The translations under genes were made by a program, and so were the position numbers. The notes under the pieces are model-generated. The model ran no database searches, was not told the origin of the DNA, and saw nothing but the letters and a program-made list of their open reading frames with translations. Positions 5,860-8,188 of a DNA stretch of 8,188 nt are shown in pieces (positions within the stretch are counted from its first letter, which is position 1; each line of letters starts with the position of its first letter). Source of the DNA: Devosia sp. (GTDB taxonomy: Bacteria; Pseudomonadota; Alphaproteobacteria; Rhizobiales; Devosiaceae); contig JAEUMC010000038.1 of assembly GCA_016793415.1 (NCBI GenBank), positions 1 to 8,188 of the forward strand, in the 5' to 3' direction.

Positions 5860-8188
5860 ATGACTGAAGCTCAACACATTGAGATCGATAGAAATTCCTT
5901 GCCGAACGGCGAGGAGGTGCGGGCAGCCCTTACCCAGGCGGCCGCCGAACGCATCCTGATCCTCGATGGCGCCATGGGCACCATGATTCAGCAGCTGAAG
6001 CTCGACGAGGCCGCCTATCGCGGTGAGCGCTTCGAGGATTGGCACAAGGACGTGCGGGGCAATAACGACCTGCTCAACCTGACCCAGCCCGATGCGATCC
6101 GGGCCATCCACCTGCAATACTATCTTGCCGGGGCGGACATGGTGGAAACCAACACCTTCTCCTCCACCGATATCGTCATGGCCGATTACGGCATGCAGGC
6201 GTTGGCCTATGAGTTGAACGTCGCCGGTGCCAAGCTGGCGCGCGAGGCGGCGCAGCAGGCCTTCGACATCGACGGCAAGCGGCGCTTCGTGGCGGGTGCC
6301 CTGGGGCCGCTGAACAAGACCGCCTCGATGTCGACCGACGTGAACTCGCCGGGGCACCGGGCGATCACCTTCGACGAGATCGTCAAGGGCTATGCCGAGC
6401 AGATCAACGGGCTGATCGACGGCGGCGCCGACCTCCTGCTGTTCGAGACCATCACCGACACGCTCAACACCAAGGCCGGCATCTTTGCGGCGCAACGCAT
6501 CTTCGAGGAACGCGGCTACGAGCTGCCGGTGATGATTTCCGGCACCATTACCGATCTCTCGGGGCGTACCCTGAGCGGCCAGACGCCGACGGCGTTCTGG
6601 TATTCGGTGCGGCACGCCAAGCCGTTCACCATCGGGCTCAACTGCGCGCTCGGCGCCAATGCCATGCGCGCCCATATCAACGAGCTCTCCGATGTCGCCG
6701 ACACGCTGATCTGCGCCTACCCCAATGCGGGCCTGCCCAACGAGTTCGGCGGCTATGACGAGACGCCGGAATTCATGGCCCGGCAACTCGAGGGTTTCGC
6801 GCGCGATGGCTTCCTCAACATCGTCGGCGGCTGCTGCGGTTCGACTCCGGACCACATCCGGGCGATCAAGGAAGCGGTATCGAAGTACAAGCCGCGCAAG
6901 ATTCCCGAAGTGCCGACCTTCCTCAGGCTGAGCGGCCTCGAGCCGTTCACGCTCACCGAGGACATCCCGTTCGTCAACATCGGCGAGCGCACCAATGTCA
7001 CGGGCTCGGCCAGGTTCAGGAAGCTGATCACCGCCGGCGACTACACCGCCGCGCTCGAAGTGGCCCGCGACCAGGTGCAGAACGGCGCCCAGGTGATCGA
7101 CATCAACGTCGACGAGGGCCTGCTCGACAGCCAGAAGGTGATGGTCGAGTTCCTAAACCTGCTGGCCGCCGAACCCGATATTGCCCGGGTGCCGCTGATG
7201 ATCGATTCTTCGAAGTTCGAGGTGATCGAAGCCGGCCTGAAATGCGTGCAGGGCAAGGCGCTGGTCAACTCGATCTCGATGAAGGAAGGCGTCGACAAGT
7301 TCCTCGAAACCGCACGGCTGGTGCGCGCCTACGGCGCCGCCGTGGTGGTGATGGCGTTCGACGAGCAGGGCCAGGCCGATACCTATGAGCGCAAGGTCGA
7401 GATCTGCTCGAAGGCCTATGAGCTCTTGACCGAAGAGGTCGGCTTCCCGCCCGAGGATATCGTCTTCGACCCCAACATCTTCGCCATCGCCACCGGCATC
7501 GAAGAGCATGTCGGCTACGGCATCGCCTTCATCGAAGCGACGAGGACTATCCGGCAAACTCTTCCGCACGCTCATATTTCCGGCGGCGTGAGCAACCTCA
7601 GTTTCTCCTTCCGCGGCAACGAGCCGGTGCGCGAGGCCATGCACTCGGTGTTCCTCTACCACGCCATCCAGGCGGGCATGGACATGGGCATCGTTAATGC
7701 TGGGCAGTTGGCTGTCTACGATACGCTGGAGCCGACGCTGCGCGAGGCCTGTGAAGACGTGATCTTCAACCGCCGGGCGGATTCGACCGAACGGCTGCTG
7801 GAGATTGCCGAGCGCTTCAAGGGCCAGGCCGGCGGCGAGCAGAAGGCCAAGGACCTGACCTGGCGGACGAAGCCCGTCGCCGAGCGCATCTCGCACGCGC
7901 TGGTCAACGGCATCACCGAGTTCATCGACGAGGACACCGAGGAAGCGCGGCTCGGCGCCGAGCGTCCGCTGCACGTCATCGAGGGCCCGCTGATGGCTGG
8001 CATGAGCGTCGTCGGCGACCTCTTCGGTTCCGGCAAGATGTTCCTGCCGCAGGTGGTGAAATCCGCCCGTGTGATGAAGCAGGCCGTGGCCCACCTCCTC
8101 CCCTTCATGGAGGCGGAGAAGGAAGCCAATGGCGAGGCCGTGGGCAGGAAGAGCGCCGGCAAGGTGCTGATGGCGACGGTGAAAGGCG
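5860..8188 (+). CDS. metH: Cobalamin-dependent methionine synthase, N-terminal 776 residues; cut by the right edge
   Basis: MetH transfers the methyl group of 5-methyltetrahydrofolate through cobalamin to homocysteine, giving methionine and tetrahydrofolate in the cytoplasm. The homocysteine-binding barrel starts at [15 protein letters not shown] (about 32-46), and its zinc ligands are Cys262 (LNCALGAN) and Cys325-Cys326 (GGCCGS), matching E. coli Cys247, 310 and 311. The pterin-binding domain follows, with FVNIGERTN (371-379), DINVD (414-418) and GGVSN (575-579). The helical cobalamin cap domain (about 650-750) has Phe722 and Leu729, with the same spacing as the E. coli cap residues Phe708 and Leu715. 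The visible part ends in MATVKG, exactly where the DxHxxG cobalamin motif should begin, so the cobalamin and activation domains lie beyond the edge. About 60% of a usual protein of roughly 1,250 residues is seen. No frameshift or in-frame stop was found. Upstream lie a likely operator and a ribosome binding site. Confidence 0.97.
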   Translation, partial: MTEAQHIEIDRNSLPNGEEVRAALTQAAAERILILDGAMGTMIQQLKLDEAAYRGERFEDWHKDVRGNNDLLNLTQPDAIRAIHLQYYLAGADMVETNTFSSTDIVMADYGMQALAYELNVAGAKLAREAAQQAFDIDGKRRFVAGALGPLNKTASMSTDVNSPGHRAITFDEIVKGYAEQINGLIDGGADLLLFETITDTLNTKAGIFAAQRIFEERGYELPVMISGTITDLSGRTLSGQTPTAFWYSVRHAKPFTIGLNCALGANAMRAHINELSDVADTLICAYPNAGLPNEFGGYDETPEFMARQLEGFARDGFLNIVGGCCGSTPDHIRAIKEAVSKYKPRKIPEVPTFLRLSGLEPFTLTEDIPFVNIGERTNVTGSARFRKLITAGDYTAALEVARDQVQNGAQVIDINVDEGLLDSQKVMVEFLNLLAAEPDIARVPLMIDSSKFEVIEAGLKCVQGKALVNSISMKEGVDKFLETARLVRAYGAAVVVMAFDEQGQADTYERKVEICSKAYELLTEEVGFPPEDIVFDPNIFAIATGIEEHVGYGIAFIEATRTIRQTLPHAHISGGVSNLSFSFRGNEPVREAMHSVFLYHAIQAGMDMGIVNAGQLAVYDTLEPTLREACEDVIFNRRADSTERLLEIAERFKGQAGGEQKAKDLTWRTKPVAERISHALVNGITEFIDEDTEEARLGAERPLHVIEGPLMAGMSVVGDLFGSGKMFLPQVVKSARVMKQAVAHLLPFMEAEKEANGEAVGRKSAGKVLMATVKG

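Noticed and set aside
5686..6855. 389-codon minus-strand open frame opposite the metH start
   Set aside because: It lies opposite the metH zinc-binding domain and the operator, and it overlaps the hydrolase start; no motif seen.
7153..8094. 313-codon minus-strand open frame within metH
   Set aside because: Antisense shadow of the pterin and cap domains of metH; His/Asp/Val-rich translation typical of reverse frames.

Overview
The window looks like chromosomal DNA from an alphaproteobacterium, most likely of the order Hyphomicrobiales (a Devosia-like genus is a guess). The reasons are the high GC content, the gene order rlpA - dacC - tmk - holB - metG, which is familiar from that order, and sequence traits such as a MetRS without zinc cysteines and a HolB without a cysteine zinc module. 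I see no mobile element, CRISPR array, tRNA, rRNA or toxin/defence system. This is an ordinary core-genome region.

Layout. Minus strand, from high to low coordinates: an alpha/beta hydrolase (5689-4982), a gap of 98 bases with a possible promoter, then a tightly packed run of rlpA (4883-3849), dacC (3814-2657), tmk (2638-1955), holB (1953-928) and metG (931 to the left edge, incomplete). Junctions in this run are 34, 18 and 1 bases and finally a 4-base ATGA overlap, so it is probably one transcription unit. It joins peptidoglycan maturation (a RlpA lipoprotein and a PBP5-like carboxypeptidase) with dTTP supply, the replicative clamp loader and methionyl-tRNA synthesis. Three of its five genes lack an ATG at the proper start and appear to begin with TTG.

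Plus strand: metH, cobalamin-dependent methionine synthase, starts at 5860 and runs off the right edge after 776 codons, just before the expected cobalamin-binding DxHxxG motif.

The most informative non-coding feature is a perfect 20-base AT-rich palindrome (5776-5795) in the divergent gap between the hydrolase and metH, followed by a GC-rich hairpin (5797-5819) in the presumed metH leader. The palindrome looks like an operator for an ArsR-family, SAH-responsive regulator of the SahR type that controls methionine-cycle genes. That assignment is inference. No wholly new system was recognised.
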